The translations under genes were made by a program, and so were the position numbers. From Marasmius tenuissimus (Eukaryota; Basidiomycota; Agaricomycetes; Agaricales; Marasmiaceae): a DNA stretch of 64,000 bases. The notes below the pieces were generated by a model, which did no database searches, had not been told where the DNA came from, and saw only the letters and a list, made by a program, of their open reading frames with translations. This document shows, piece by piece, positions 36,325 through 47,734 of this stretch (the stretch's first letter is position 1; each line of letters starts with the position of its first letter). Where the stretch lies: assembly GCA_029532415.1 (NCBI GenBank), contig JAQOTA010000031.1, positions 62,001 through 126,000 on the forward strand, read 5' to 3'.

Positions 36325-36465
36325 TTATCTCGGACCACCTGACGCATTCACGTTCTTGCAATTGTAGTTCACAATGTGAGCGACAAACGAGTGCACATCT
36401 GATTCGGTTTGGTTAAGGGCGGCACGTACGCCTGTGTTATTGTTGACGTTGAAGTTCGTAGTCAT
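36325..36465 (-). pseudogene. Asn-rich small protein family, member C (truncated)
   Basis: ATG at 36465, then NFNVNNNTG and, about 20 residues on, HIVNYNCKNVNASGG before a TAA. It aligns with exon 1 of members D and E (Asn-rich start, then HITNNNC-TVNINGL). The frame stops before the place where B and D have their splice donor, and no exon 2 was found. It is probably a decayed copy; a functional mini-protein of 46 residues is possible. Confidence 0.4.
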
Positions 36466-36673
36466 GGTGACACTCGAGCTGGTGGGAGTTGGATGATGAA
36501 AGGAGAGCGGCAACTTGCAAGTCTCAGAGTGCGGATGATTGAGAAGTGGGTACTGAAGCAAAGGGGTTCGAGCATGGACGGGGGAGATTTCCACATTTGA
36601 ACAGCACTGACATGCACTACCTACTGGCGCTTCTCGAAGCTTCCCTTCATGGGTCGCAAGAGTGAGAGCTCTG

Positions 36674-36775
36674 TGTATTCAGTCAGCCTTGAAGTTTGAC
36701 ATTTATTCGATGTCGAACTTTTGTATTCAATTAGCGTCGAACTTCTGTATTCAATCGACATGGAAACTTCGGCAA
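36674..36775. repeat. Short minisatellite, ~25-bp unit
   Basis: About four imperfect units, the clearest being GTATTCAATTAGCGTCGAACTT and GTATTCAATCGACATGGAAACTT. Units differ at several bases. Confidence 0.55.
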
Positions 36776-37554
36776 CGTGAGAGCTTATGGATCAAAGGCG
36801 TGAGAGGTGTGTTATGCTCTATCATTGAGTATCCAACCATTCGTAATCAAGGCCACAGATGGAGAAGGCTACCGATGTCAGCTGTTCCTTCTTCCCTCGT
36901 TGTTGCTTTGCCAGACTTCTTTGGGTATTTTGGCGTTTGTTAAGAGAGGCTCATATAGCACTAGCATTGGTTTGAACCATTTCTTGTGCGGTATCCCCGC
37001 CTTTTGCTCGATATTAAGGTAGTCTATCACCTTCAGAGGCGAAACGAACATTTGGATACCGGCCTAAAGCGACTACTCCGATCAAATCGAGTATCAATAC
37101 ATCACCCGTGGCTGCCCTATGATTTGCAACGGCAGCCGGCAACCTACGATTCGAAAGAACTGAACCAGAAAAGATATCACTCGTTGGAGGTCTGGAGCGA
37201 TCGGAAAAGGAGTTTCCCGTTTCTTTCCTTGATCCCACATTAACAGAGCACACCCGTTTAGGGAAATCATACAGGAACATGCACCTCACACTCCCCCGTG
37301 ACGATAAAACCTCACTGCGCGCTTCGGTTTGCCATCCAGCTGGCATGCTTACAATCAGCGTAATGGGTCTCAGCGGTGCTCGGCGAGAAGATCCGCAAGA
37401 TACAAAACGTTGGCTCGATTGTCCGACTCATTCCATCATCACTAGTAGTATTCTGCCTCTGTAATTCCGTTTAAACACATTCACCTGACTTTTCACTCCT
37501 TAAAGCATCATATCTTCTAGTACCCAACGACATGGAATGGGATCGAGTAAAATG

Positions 37555-38071
37555 TCATCCAAAAATCTCCGCTTCGACGTCCTGGAGAGTCGTGTTCGTC
37601 AATGGGTCTTCCACATGCGATGTTCTTACGCCGAAGACGACTCGGAAGACCGGTCTGAGGAGCTCCCGAATAGTCCATTGGAATGGCATCCAAGAGCTCG
37701 GACTCAGAGGTGGCTTATAGGGATACAGACAATTGGGTGAGTTCACTTCAGAGTTTTTTCCGGAAGTTAGCGATACTCACCTCAGCCTCGGGCCTCCCAC
37801 AATCTGGAGCTGGGTAAGAGTCGGAGTCGCTGGCAGAAGACCAAGGTTTGGGCCTCTTCCGAAGCGCTGTAGTGGTGGACGAGACAGGACAGTTGTAAAA
37901 CGTGCATCCGTAATAGGTGCTCCGATGAACATGTTGGCACTGGTAGTTCTCGATATCGGTGGTCAGCGTATCCAAGTCCCCGCGAACTGTGTGGCTTAAT
38001 GGATTGTTGTTTGTGTTTGAGTGGCCGATGTTGGGTGTGGGTGTAGTCAATTGACAGGAGGGTCTTTGCAT
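37555..38071 (-). CDS. Asn-rich small two-exon protein, family member B (hypothetical)
   Basis: Exons 38071-37781 and 37713-37555 with a 67-bp intron (GTGAGT...TATAAG) give about 149 residues. Exon 1 carries HSNTNNNP and DIENYQCQHVHRSTYYGCTFYN, matching the family's I-x-N-x-x-C motif. It ends in GRPEAE right before the donor, as member D ends exon 1 in APVAE at a donor. Exon 2 encodes WTIRELLRPVFRVVFG, an amphipathic or weakly hydrophobic stretch, instead of the stronger hydrophobic segment of A and D. No named family was recognised. Confidence 0.5.
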
Positions 38072-41000
38072 TCTGATTGCTCGTGACCTAGCAACTGGCA
38101 AGCCTGAAGTAAGGGGATGGTAGATGTACTTAGGGAAGAGTTAACTTGGGACTTTGGTAGGCTCGTTTATGAGCCAAAGCCTCTGGTACCTCATATGCAA
38201 CGCTTAGACATTGTTTTTACGTCTCTCCGGCTACATTAGAGCGACGAAGCCGTTTCGGTAGACTGACTCCCCGTGACTGCGATACTTGTACTCATCGAAG
38301 ACTCGGGAGGCTCAGATACATTCTTTCTCGATTGATGAAGCCGCACCTTATCGATTGATCTTCAGTTTTTCTTACTGGGTTAACGGATACTTAGGGCTAT
38401 ATATTATCTAATTATAGCGGGTTAGCGGGGGCGCGCGACGGATGATCGGCTAATTATGACCTACCAGTGTTATTCCTGCAGGACATCCCCTTACTACTTC
38501 TGTCTGCAGTATATGAGCTCAAGACCACTCGTATGGCATTGGGCTGCAATAGCCACGGAAGCTATGACAGACTAAGTAGCACTCATCGTTGTTGAACGCT
38601 GAAGGGTGATGGCAGCCTTGTAGTTATGGATTTGCTATGGATCATCGTGGGAGCAGTTGTAGGCAGGCAAACCGTCTGACGTCAACATTCGAGCTACGTA
38701 ATCCGGATAGCTCATTCACAAACATCCATGTCGTTTCGCTCACTACGATGCTCGTGTTTGGGCACCACTGGCTCTCCCCCTGATCCCAATCCTCCTTATA
38801 TCGAACTCGACCATCTAATGACGTACTTTTATTCTCTCCAGGCCCTCAAATCAATCCGACCTTCGGTCATACTCGCCCGACTTTTCCCTTCACACATCAG
38901 CTGAACATCAGGTGTCAGATACTCACCTTCATCATCCACGCATCCAAGGAGAAAGAGAGGTCGAAGGAGGGAGTAAGATGAAGATTGTGGGCTGAAGAGG
39001 TAATTTGAGCTTGGAGGAGTTGGGCGAAAGCAATAGAAGACCGCCGTGCCTAGGTACTCGGTGGACGTTGGTAATTGTCGGCGATCCTCTAGCAGAATGG
39101 TTCCCGTCAACGAGAACCCGTATTTCGTGGAAGCTCCCCTCGACTCCCTTACGCTCACAACAGTCCCCCCCTCAACCACAATAATCACACCTATCGGCCA
39201 ACCCTGCTCTCCAAACATCAGGATCTTCGGACCTATCCGTCACCACTCACCATCGTCTCTTATCCGTGGCTACCTAACACCTCGGGTTACTCTACTATGA
39301 CTTGCGAGTGGAAGAAGCCGTTGAGGATACGGATATGGTTGGAGATAGGGTTGTCGTGGCAGGTGTGAATTGGGTATGGTTAGGAAAGGACCAGGAATAC
39401 ACCGCGAACACACTACCTCCTCATTTCAAATTGCGTCCTTCACTCCCCCTTCGGTGGCTTTTGTACACCAATTCCTCCTGAAACCCGTTCTTTCCTTGCC
39501 GGATAATGAGAGCCAAGCACCCCAACTTTTCCACGTAACGACTCAGTATCAAAAGTTTTAACTGCGTCTCGAGCTTCTTCACTCGAGCTCGTACACTCAC
39601 TTCATATCTTTTGGAGGCTAGCAAAGTTCTGGAACTCGGCGTTCAAAGGATGCTGAACGGACTTACGGGGGGTAGCCGGTCCTTATGCGGGAGAAATATG
39701 GGGTAGCAGGACGTGGTGGGCAATTTGGGGTTCTGGGACGAAGAAAAGGTAGTGGTGGTGGCGGAAGGCAGGAGTCTCACCAGGCAACAACCCAATAATT
39801 ACCGCCTCGTGATTATGGCATCGTCATGATTCGGTTTTCACCTGACCCTCAGCATCGATTCTCCGTGCTTTTCTTTGGATAATCACGCCTTCCTGAGCCA
39901 CCAATTCGTCTGTTTCTGGGATTTCGATCTCGGAGTAAACTGAATCTCGGGACCACAACCAGTTCAAGGAGTACGCATTGACCTTCCTACTAAATGCTCA
40001 TGGTTAGCTGTTGTCGTTCCCGGTCAATACTCTGTATCATTCGGCATGTCCGTCTTCAAAGAAGTCTCATGCACAACTTCAAAGGTATGCCATGGCGAAT
40101 TATCACAGTCAGTGTGTTCCATCCTCACCTAGAATCTACGCACACGTCTCTGGGTCCAGGGCATGGAGCATCAGGAAGGGAAAGTAGTAGAAGTAAGAGG
40201 ATGAATGTGCAAAATCTGATTGGCATGTACGGCTCAGTGTTATCTTACCCTCTGCCTTCGATTTTTAGCTTCGATCCAGCGTACTGCCCTGTCCGACCAT
40301 GGAAGGGTTCAAAAGTAATGGGCCAGTCGACGTTATATGGTTGCTCTATGCTAGATAGATAATCCGGGACATTCAGCTGGCTCAGAGGCACGCCTCTGTG
40401 CTTTTTGGGGTATATCCGTGTCCGAGCATGGTTCGATTTGCTGATATCGGTAGTGTCGCGACGTCAATGCGGGGCTTTGATGGACCTGCTGTGCCTGTGA
40501 CGTACCCTGTGCTTTGACTCTTTTCGGGATCAGTGATATGAGATCCTGGAGGCTCGGACATTCGGAACTGAAGCCCGTAGTAACAATACTTATGTACGCA
40601 GCGGACCTCGCAAATTGCTCACATCTCCAGTAAGGCGGGTGACTCCCCGAGGGCCAACTGTCCCTCCCAGCCTAGTAATCGGTATTTTTCAATACACGAG
40701 CTGAGCCTTGACTTCCGAACCTCGAACTAGATGGTCAGCGGGTGATCGACATTGTTCGAGGTAACGAATAGACGGATTGAAGTAGGAACTCGAAGGGAAT
40801 AGAGGGAATGACTCGAATACTAGAATGCACGGATGATTGAAATGATAGCCTTATTGTCGGGGCGATATTAGCTTGAGTAGCGGAGATTTGTGTCTGCGAG
40901 CAATCTATAAGGAGCGGGGGCGATAACTAGTATCTTATGTCTCACAATGGCTCTACAGATAATGGGGGAGGCTATGGAAATAAGCGCGCACTCTCCTGCT

Positions 41001-41527
41001 CATCCCGGATGCCAACATACTATAAGTGGGTAAGCTTTGAAGCTTTGGGGAAGTATGTGATACTACTTAACCCCTCCAAGTTGCATCGCTGGACAGAGTA
41101 TTGTTCGCTTTGTTACCAACTCTCGACAGGCTTCTCCCAAAGACTGTCATTCCGTGCTCAGCTTGGCTTGCTATACCGATTATGTTCCCCATGACCTTCA
41201 CAGATTCCCAACCCAATACTTCGGCATCAATGAATCGTTCCAGTCCCTCACACCCTCTGGCAGTCATCCATACTTACCTGGTCCGGAAGATTGAATTGAC
41301 TCTGAAGGGCTTAAGTCCTCGGCTTCGTGCTTATGTCATAGATAAAACATCGATTGATCCTCCAAGAACAGTATGTCAAGTACATGTTTATTGGGACGAA
41401 ATGGTGATAGACTCCTTCAAGAGCGGGGGAAAAAAGGGACCTTAATAAGAACCTATGATCATAGGAAGAATTAGTAGGTGTAGGCATCTTCACAAGCAGA
41501 CTGACTCACGATGCCGATGCATGTTCT
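38072..41527. other. No recognisable gene
   Basis: About 3.4 kb. A 129-codon minus-strand ORF (38829-39218) has a protein-like first half, but I could not assign or extend it. A copy of the dispersed GGACC...CTGTGCCTGTGACGTAC repeat lies near 40480-40510. Confidence 0.4.
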
Positions 41528-42097
41528 TTATGCTTCATCTTCATCGGCGACCTCTCCGGTGATCTGAGCGTTGACAACGCCTTCAACAGCCGCAGGGCGG
41601 TTCATGATCCCCGAGATGCCCAAAAAGGCTTGATGAATCCAACTAGCGCCAATGGCAAGGGTGGTCAAAAAAGCGGGATAACTAATCATACCCACTGTCG
41701 CCGGCGCGGGCTGGAGGAAGGCCCTCGTGATCAGCTGTTCTATGGATTTCGGAAGGTTTGAGAGACTTACCTCGGCGACTGGAGCTTCATCCCGGTGATT
41801 TTGTCGCTGGGCGTCGGTCACGTCAGGCGTGGCATCAGCTTGAGAATGTCCACGGTGAACATCATCTTCCCGATCCAAATTAATGCCAGATTCCGTCAGA
41901 CCATTGATATTCACGGTCTGGCAATTATTGTTTGTGATGTGATAGACGAGGGAAGGGCTTGTGGTGTTCGTGTTCGTGTTTGTAGTCGTCGTGATGTTGG
42001 TGTCAGAGGAGTCGACGTGCTTCAAAGTAGCATTGGTATTACTATTGAAGTTGTAGTTGCTGGTACGGTGGGTGCACTTTAGCTTTGGGCTCGACAT
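41528..42097 (-). CDS. Asn/Thr-rich small two-exon protein, family member D (hypothetical)
   Basis: Exons 42097-41771 and 41710-41528 with a 60-bp intron (GTAAGT...CTCCAG) give about 169 residues; the intron keeps the frame open even if retained. Exon 1 contains NYNFNSNTNATLKHVDSSDT, a Thr/Asn run, then HITNNNCQTVNINGLTESGI. Exon 2 begins with a hydrophobic stretch rich in small residues (YPAFLTTLAIGASWIHQAFL, then GISGIM) and ends in an acidic tail. Together with E it shows the family motif best. The layout (polar Asn-rich motif, then a membrane-seeking exon) recalls fungal proteins that pair an amyloid-type motif with a membrane-active domain, but this is only analogy. Confidence 0.55.
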   Translation of the reverse strand: MSSPKLKCTHRTSNYNFNSNTNATLKHVDSSDTNITTTTNTNTNTTSPSLVYHITNNNCQTVNINGLTESGINLDREDDVHRGHSQADATPDVTDAQRQNHRDEAPVAEVSLSNLPKSIEQLITRAFLQPAPATVGMISYPAFLTTLAIGASWIHQAFLGISGIMNRPAAVEGVVNAQITGEVADEDEA

Positions 42098-42782
42098 TCT
42101 GAGGATGTCAATGAGGATGAGAGTGGACCGTGTGAAGCAAAAGGGAGTGTTTGAAATCGAGGATGGCAGGAGTCTCTCGTGGTCTTAACCGCTGCCAGAA
42201 GACCAGGGTAGGTACTATTACGGGCTGCCAGGACCACGAGGGACTCAACCAGGACCCATACATGATACATATGAGGTGTGACGAGGACCCAGGTAAGAAT
42301 CAGGACTCAATTAAGAGGCGATCTTAGGCAATCCGAGTACCATCGCTAGCATACACAACACAGTGATCTTAGTTTACTACTGATATCAGATCCGATGTTG
42401 ACAAAGGAGCCAAGAAACTAGTAGGATAGGATGCCAGGGGAGATACCGTGAGCTCAAGACGATCAGCAACAAATTAGTGTCAATAAGACCAAAGTCTGCG
42501 TCCATCAAATCCGCGACCATTTTGGCATTCATCGAGCAAGCAAAAAACGCGAAGAGCAAGGACAAATCAACGCGTTGAAAATCTCACCTCCCGAAAACAA
42601 TAACACCATGTGAACTGGGATCCGTGCAACAGTTCGGGTCAATTGCGATACGCCGATAGGAGAAGGGCGTAGATAGCTGGATGATGAAAGATCTCATCCG
42701 CCCGTGGCTGTTGGATTTTGTGGTTAGGGTTCCTTAATATGTCCAGAACCACTCGTGATGAGCTTACCTCTGCTTGTGGCAC

Positions 42783-43088
42783 TTAAGGGACTCGGGCCGG
42801 TGCTTCAACGCCGCCATCTCTCGGGCGTATATTGTTGGTGGAGGGCATTTTGTCATCCCGGGAATGCTCACGAGCATTGTCTCTTCGATCAAAGGCGATC
42901 CCGGAATCAGTCAATCCTTGAATGTTCACGTTCTGGCAGTTCGTGATGTTATCAACCACGGAGGGGCTGGAGGTGGTCGTGGTCGTAGTTGTGCTCCCTG
43001 AGGAGTCAACATGCTCCAAGTTTGTGCTCCTGTTATTATTGAAGTTGTTGTTTGTATTATGGTTGTGTATCAATGGTGCGGTCGCCAT
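42783..43088 (-). CDS. Asn/Thr-rich small protein, family member E (exon 1, possibly interrupted)
   Basis: ATG at 43088. The frame holds HNTNNNFNNNRSTNLEHVDS, a Thr run, and NITNCQNVNIQGLTDSGI, closely matching member D over the same span. Near its end the DNA has about 24 extra bases relative to D, which introduce an in-frame TAA (42783-42785) before a GTAAGC donor. The gene may therefore stop here at 101 residues, or this copy may be inactive. A possible second exon downstream would encode only about 22 residues. A TATATA lies about 117 bp upstream. Confidence 0.5.
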   Translation of the reverse strand: MATAPLIHNHNTNNNFNNNRSTNLEHVDSSGSTTTTTTTSSPSVVDNITNCQNVNIQGLTDSGIAFDRRDNAREHSRDDKMPSTNNIRPRDGGVEAPARVP

Positions 43089-43226
43089 AGGAGGTAATGG
43101 GGATGAGTTGAACGGGCTGATTACTGTGAGCGAGTAAAAAGCTTGAATAAATCTTGAACTCGGTACAAGTGGGCACAATTCCAAAGACAATACGGGTGGT
43201 GATTTATATACCCATAGTGTCAGATC

Positions 43227-44125
43227 CAAGGGCAGGCAAGCGCAGGACCCCTGATAATGGGTGAGGGGGTCAGATACCAAATCCGGCCATTTTTGAGGGC
43301 TGTAGGTGGACAAAAAAATTTCCTTTTTGGGAGGTGTGTAGGTGGATGGTGACTCCGACCTCGAAAATTTGTGCTCTGTAGGTGGACAGCCGTATCTGAC
43401 CTCTCAAAATCGCAAAAAAATCAGAAAAAAATCATATAGCGCGCAAACGAGCCCGATCATAGCGTATTTCCATCGTATTCAGATGCCGTAGCATACAGAG
43501 TCTTTAAGCAAGCATTATTCTACTATCTCGGCGTCTTCTTCCACTATCTCGCCCCGTTTGGGAGGCGCCATCAGCAGTCTTACAGCACCCACAAGTGCCG
43601 ACTCGATTGAAAGTAGTTTTGAGAGGACGTCGTCATAGAATTTCCCGTCTAGGTTGACCTTAGAGTCGGAAATTGGAATGAAGGAATCGGGGATGCGGTA
43701 GAGAAAAGCATGGCCGGGTATGTGGGCGAAGCGAGAGATTCCCAAGGACCGTGAAGCGCAAGGAATTGACGAGAGCCAGTGTGGACTTGCTGCCAAGTTT
43801 GGAGCTTCAAGTAGGATACAGATCCGATGTTACTCGCGTCGGCAACCCAGCAGTGCTTTCGTGGGCACTGCAGAGTAGGAGAACAATGGTGGTGGTGCGC
43901 TAGCAAGAACCGTGGGAACACTACCTATTGTAGGTGGACCGTATCCGAGATGGCCCCGACCAGAGGGCCTGTAGGTGGACGGCAGTTTCCGGCCTCACTG
44001 TGGGAATAGCGATGTGTAGGTGGACCATCCCTAGGACCGTATCCGACCATCCTTCCTAATTTGGGTCGTCTGTAGGTGGATTCGTCTACAACCCCCTCAC
44101 CAATAATCAGGGGTCCTGCAAGCGC
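43227..44125. repeat. Repeat block with inverted ends and GTAGGTGGAC direct repeats
   Basis: A stretch at 43227-43270 (CAAGCGCAGGACCCCTGATA...) reappears inverted at 44083-44125. Between them TGTAGGTGGA(C/T) occurs seven times, all in the same direction: three near 43303-43385 and four near 43928-44080. Several are followed by CCGTATC(T/C)GACC-like text. It may be a non-autonomous transposon with subterminal repeats; no target duplication was identified. Confidence 0.55.
43515..43796 (-). CDS. Unknown short ORF inside the repeat block
   Basis: A 93-codon frame with protein-like composition (HIPGHAFLYRIPDSFIPISD, then LLSIESALVGAVRLLMAPP) ending in an acidic tail. The frame may start further upstream. 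No family was recognised; it could be a fragment carried by the element around it. Confidence 0.25.
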   Translation of the reverse strand: MAASPHWLSSIPCASRSLGISRFAHIPGHAFLYRIPDSFIPISDSKVNLDGKFYDDVLSKLLSIESALVGAVRLLMAPPKRGEIVEEDAEIVE

Positions 44126-46045
44126 TCAGAGCCTCATTGGGTCGCGGAATCTCACACTTGTCATGATTCCTCGTAGTAACCAGTTCGGTACTTTCCTCGA
44201 CACCGTCAGGGCAAGCAAGCGCTCCGACCCCATCGAGTTGTGGAATCCCACGCGTGTCGTGATCCCCATTGTAAACGTTGTTTAACCTTTGGTACTTTCC
44301 TCGACATAGCGCCAGATCAAGGGTAAGTGCTCCGAGCCCCATTGAGTCGCGGAATCCCACACATGTCGTGATTTCCAATTCATAACTTAATTACCTTGAC
44401 CATATCATGATTTCTAAAAAGGTCCAAGATCACACGGCGGGATTTTTGATGTCCACTCGTGCTTTGTGTGATGATGTCCAGTGGGTTGTCCAGTGGGTTG
44501 TCCAGTGGGTTGTCATATACCTTGTCCACTCACAGGCTGTGACCAAAATCAACAAAAACTGTTTATTCATATGAGCATTGCTGCATTCCGGCCTTGATTA
44601 TTTTCATGAAAGGGATCACCACCTGGCGAGACTGGCTTACAGTACTCGAGCCTCGGGTCTGGCCTCTGGTCAATGGTTCTTGCACCTCCCTTTTGAGCCT
44701 GGACCTCCCTAGGGCTGATACCTGTCTTTGTCTTTGAAGTGACAAGGGGCACCTTTGACAGAACCATTGTTTTTGAATGCCTTGCAGCACTGGCCCTCCT
44801 ACAAGACCTCCCATACCTTCAGCACAGCCATTTGTAGTTACCCAGTATGGTGATCAGTACTTGAAGCACAAAGAAGCACAATGGTGCGGATAAGTGAATG
44901 GACAATTGACGATAAGCTATATTGGGCAGGTCACGTGATGTGATTATCCTTTTATAGTTTATCAGCCCCTTTTCTTACACCTAGACCCTAGCATCTTTCC
45001 GGCATAACATCTTCCCATCTGCTCTTTCCACTTCCCAGGACCCGACGTTTCACGGCCTCTACAAACTCTTGAACCCTGAATCAGAACAACTGTATAACAG
45101 TACAATAAACGTGGTGGCTTCTGAAAGTACATAATGGGACACAAAGTCCTTACCCATTGCAGGCTGCGTCTGTGTGCCTGATCCAAGTACTGAGCATCAA
45201 GACTTTGGATCTGGTATGAGCACAAGTAGCTTGCACTTTGCTCTTCGGCATTTTAATCATGCTTGCTGGGCGAAAAAGGTCAAACCTGTGACAATTTCCT
45301 GCTTATTAACAGCACATCTGTGACTGTATCGTGACTGACAAGCAGTGGACATCCTACTGGACAACCGACTGGACAACTGACTGGACATCACCACACGAAG
45401 CACAAGTGGACATCAAAAATCCTGCCGTGTCATGAACAGGTCTATTCCCAATCTGGGTGCTCTGAACCACATTGGGTCTCAGAATTCCACACTTGTCGTG
45501 ATCCCGAATTCATAACTTAATTACTTCGATCATATCATGGACTCAAAAAGGTCCAAGATCATGAACACGTCTATTCCCAATCTGGAAGTCACCTTTGATC
45601 ACATTGTATACAGGTTGGGTATTTGACAAAACACTATTTGGCATGGGATGGTAGTGCTCAACACATCTATTGCTTCTGCAGAAGCCTTGCCATCCGATAA
45701 GCTGAAGTTATCGGATGGTATAAGTCATACAAGATGTAAGCTGCTTCACAACATTTCCCTCCTTCTAATCTCTATGGCTTAAGATCAAACAATAAACAAT
45801 GTGTTGTTTTCCAAATCTCAAAAGGAGAGCACGTAATTGCCTATAGCCACAAGCCCCATTGAGTCGCGGTATTCCACGCGCATTGTGCTTCCCGATCAAG
45901 ATACTCAAGTTGATCATTACAACAAAATCCCCGAGATCTGCCTTATAACTCATGAAATATCAGTTGGTTCAGCTGCAGTTCAGTGTCAAGGACAAGCTCT
46001 TCTAACTCCGTTGGGTCGCAGTATCTCACATGCACCGACCCGCAA
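44117..46045. repeat. Degenerate ~100-bp repeat array
   Basis: A unit containing CCCCATTGAGTCGCGGAATC and CACACNTGTCGTGAT occurs near 44117, 44219 and 44325 (spacing about 102-106 bp) and again, more diverged, near 45462, 45846 and 46003. The array is split by the CACTA-like element at 44433-45429. A longer flank (CATAACTTAATTAC...AAGGTCCAAGATCA) is also duplicated on both sides. Confidence 0.65.
44433..45429. mobile_element. CACTA-like non-autonomous DNA transposon
   Basis: The 997-bp element starts CACGGCGGGATTTTTGATG and ends in its inverted match. Both ends continue into subterminal repeats of GTCCAGT(G/C)GGTTGTCC, with three near-perfect units at the left end and related inverted units at the right. 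The insertion duplicated TCA (44430-44432 and 45430-45432). The unoccupied version of the site (AAGATCATGAAC) survives in a neighbouring repeat copy at 45550-45575, which fixes the boundaries. CAC termini, a 3-bp duplication and subterminal repeats fit the CACTA/EnSpm superfamily. No transposase is encoded; an 83-codon minus-strand ORF inside is unrecognised. Confidence 0.85.
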
Positions 46046-47734
46046 TTATCCAATTGTAGGCTTGGTCTGATGGTCATTGAAACCAGATTTTTGAGATTTC
46101 TGTAGATTGGGGTATTTGACAAAATCTTAGTCTGGGTGAGCAAGCCATACCACCAGGGCTGGATCACGACAACTGTTTCGACCGCGACGATACAACAGTT
46201 GCATAGGCGTATGCGCCCTTTGAATGCATAACGTTGGTAACCAGATGATCTTCAGTCACTGCTAGACTAATTGTAGTCTCCGAGTTCCAAACTGTTTCTA
46301 CAATTTGGAGTCATACTGGCGTCAATGGGCTCTTGGCTTCGGCTCATTCTTCTCAGATTTTGGAAACAGAGACCTCAAGGGACTGTCAAAGGAAACAGTA
46401 AATGAACGGATAGTCTTGACTTAACGGATGTACCTAAGCATTGAACCTCTTGAACTTGAGACCTCCAACTGTGGAGCTCATGTCCAATGCTCACACCACT
46501 CCTATATTCCGCAATAATCGCGGGAAGGAAAAAGGCAATTTTAGTGTACTGAACAGGCAATTGATGAGCCGGCATGACACCTAGCGCAGAGGACTACAAC
46601 ATGGCTACACTACTACTTACCAGAGAGGAGTTTAGAGAGATAGAGGCGAGACGTAGAAGCTCAAGCACACTGTAGATTCAGGTAGAGAACTACGAGCTTA
46701 TATACATGTAGATACAATAGAGTTACCATATAGGGACGACAATAGAAATTGTACATATGAGCATAAAGAACAATGAAGAATAGAACCATAGCAAATGCAT
46801 TGTCCTGCATAATACAATGGCGGGAAGTATGAACCGGGACTTCGGATATACCGGGATCTAATTATAGTCCACGGATTCAACAGCAATTTCGACGGTGGTA
46901 TCCTCTTCCTCCACACTTGCCGCTGGGGGTTATGAAGTGGATCCAAATACATGTCAATGCTCACAGGCTCGTAGTTCCATGATAGGTGTAGGTGAGCAGT
47001 TCTCTACCTCAGATAGAGTGATCGTGACATACTACTGACCGACTTAGTCAAATGTGAATCGTAATCTGTTGTGCTTGAGCCCTTCTCACGTTGGTGAGCC
47101 AATGTCCCTTACGAGGTCTGACGGTTTGGTGTTGGACGGAGGCATTGGCCTCTGATCTATGTATGTCGATCATTCCCGACTGCATTAGCCATTCTTGGTT
47201 CCCTCGAATTGCGGACTCAGCCTTGGGACCAGGTGTGAACACTTCTGTATTCCCGCTACTGATAAGTTCACCTTAGGCACCGCCGGTGACAGGTGGAGGT
47301 GACCTAATTGGGGGGGTTATTTGTACGCGAATAACCCACCTAAGAGGTACTCCTCATATGTGAGGTGTCTGACCATCTTCGTTTCACCTCCACACCTCCC
47401 ACACTCGAGGAGCCCCGATGCTTAAGGGAGGGACGTTATCAGTCAGGATACATTGCGGGATTTCATTTTGTATAGTACGGAAACACGATATATGGATGCT
47501 AGATAGTGGTAGAGTACCTTAAAACATACTGATAAGCTGAATATATTGTTTTGTACACACAAGAAAGGATCGGGGGGAGGTACAGTAACTGGGTAGAACA
47601 AATGAGGGAACAAATGAGGGCAATGGCAGCAGCAGAAAGTAAGGGCTAGCGAAAGAAGATGATATAACCGACGGGGGAAAACGACGGCGAGGGTATAAAC
47701 GTCAAGAAAGTGGCTCCTTTCACCACGTCTCAGT
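46046..47734. other. No recognisable gene
   Basis: AT-richer spacer with short chance ORFs. Contains one CCGGTGACAG (47283-47292). Confidence 0.4.

Noticed and set aside
38829..39218. 129-codon minus-strand ORF
   Set aside because: The first half reads protein-like but no family, splice partner or homologous copy in the window supports it.
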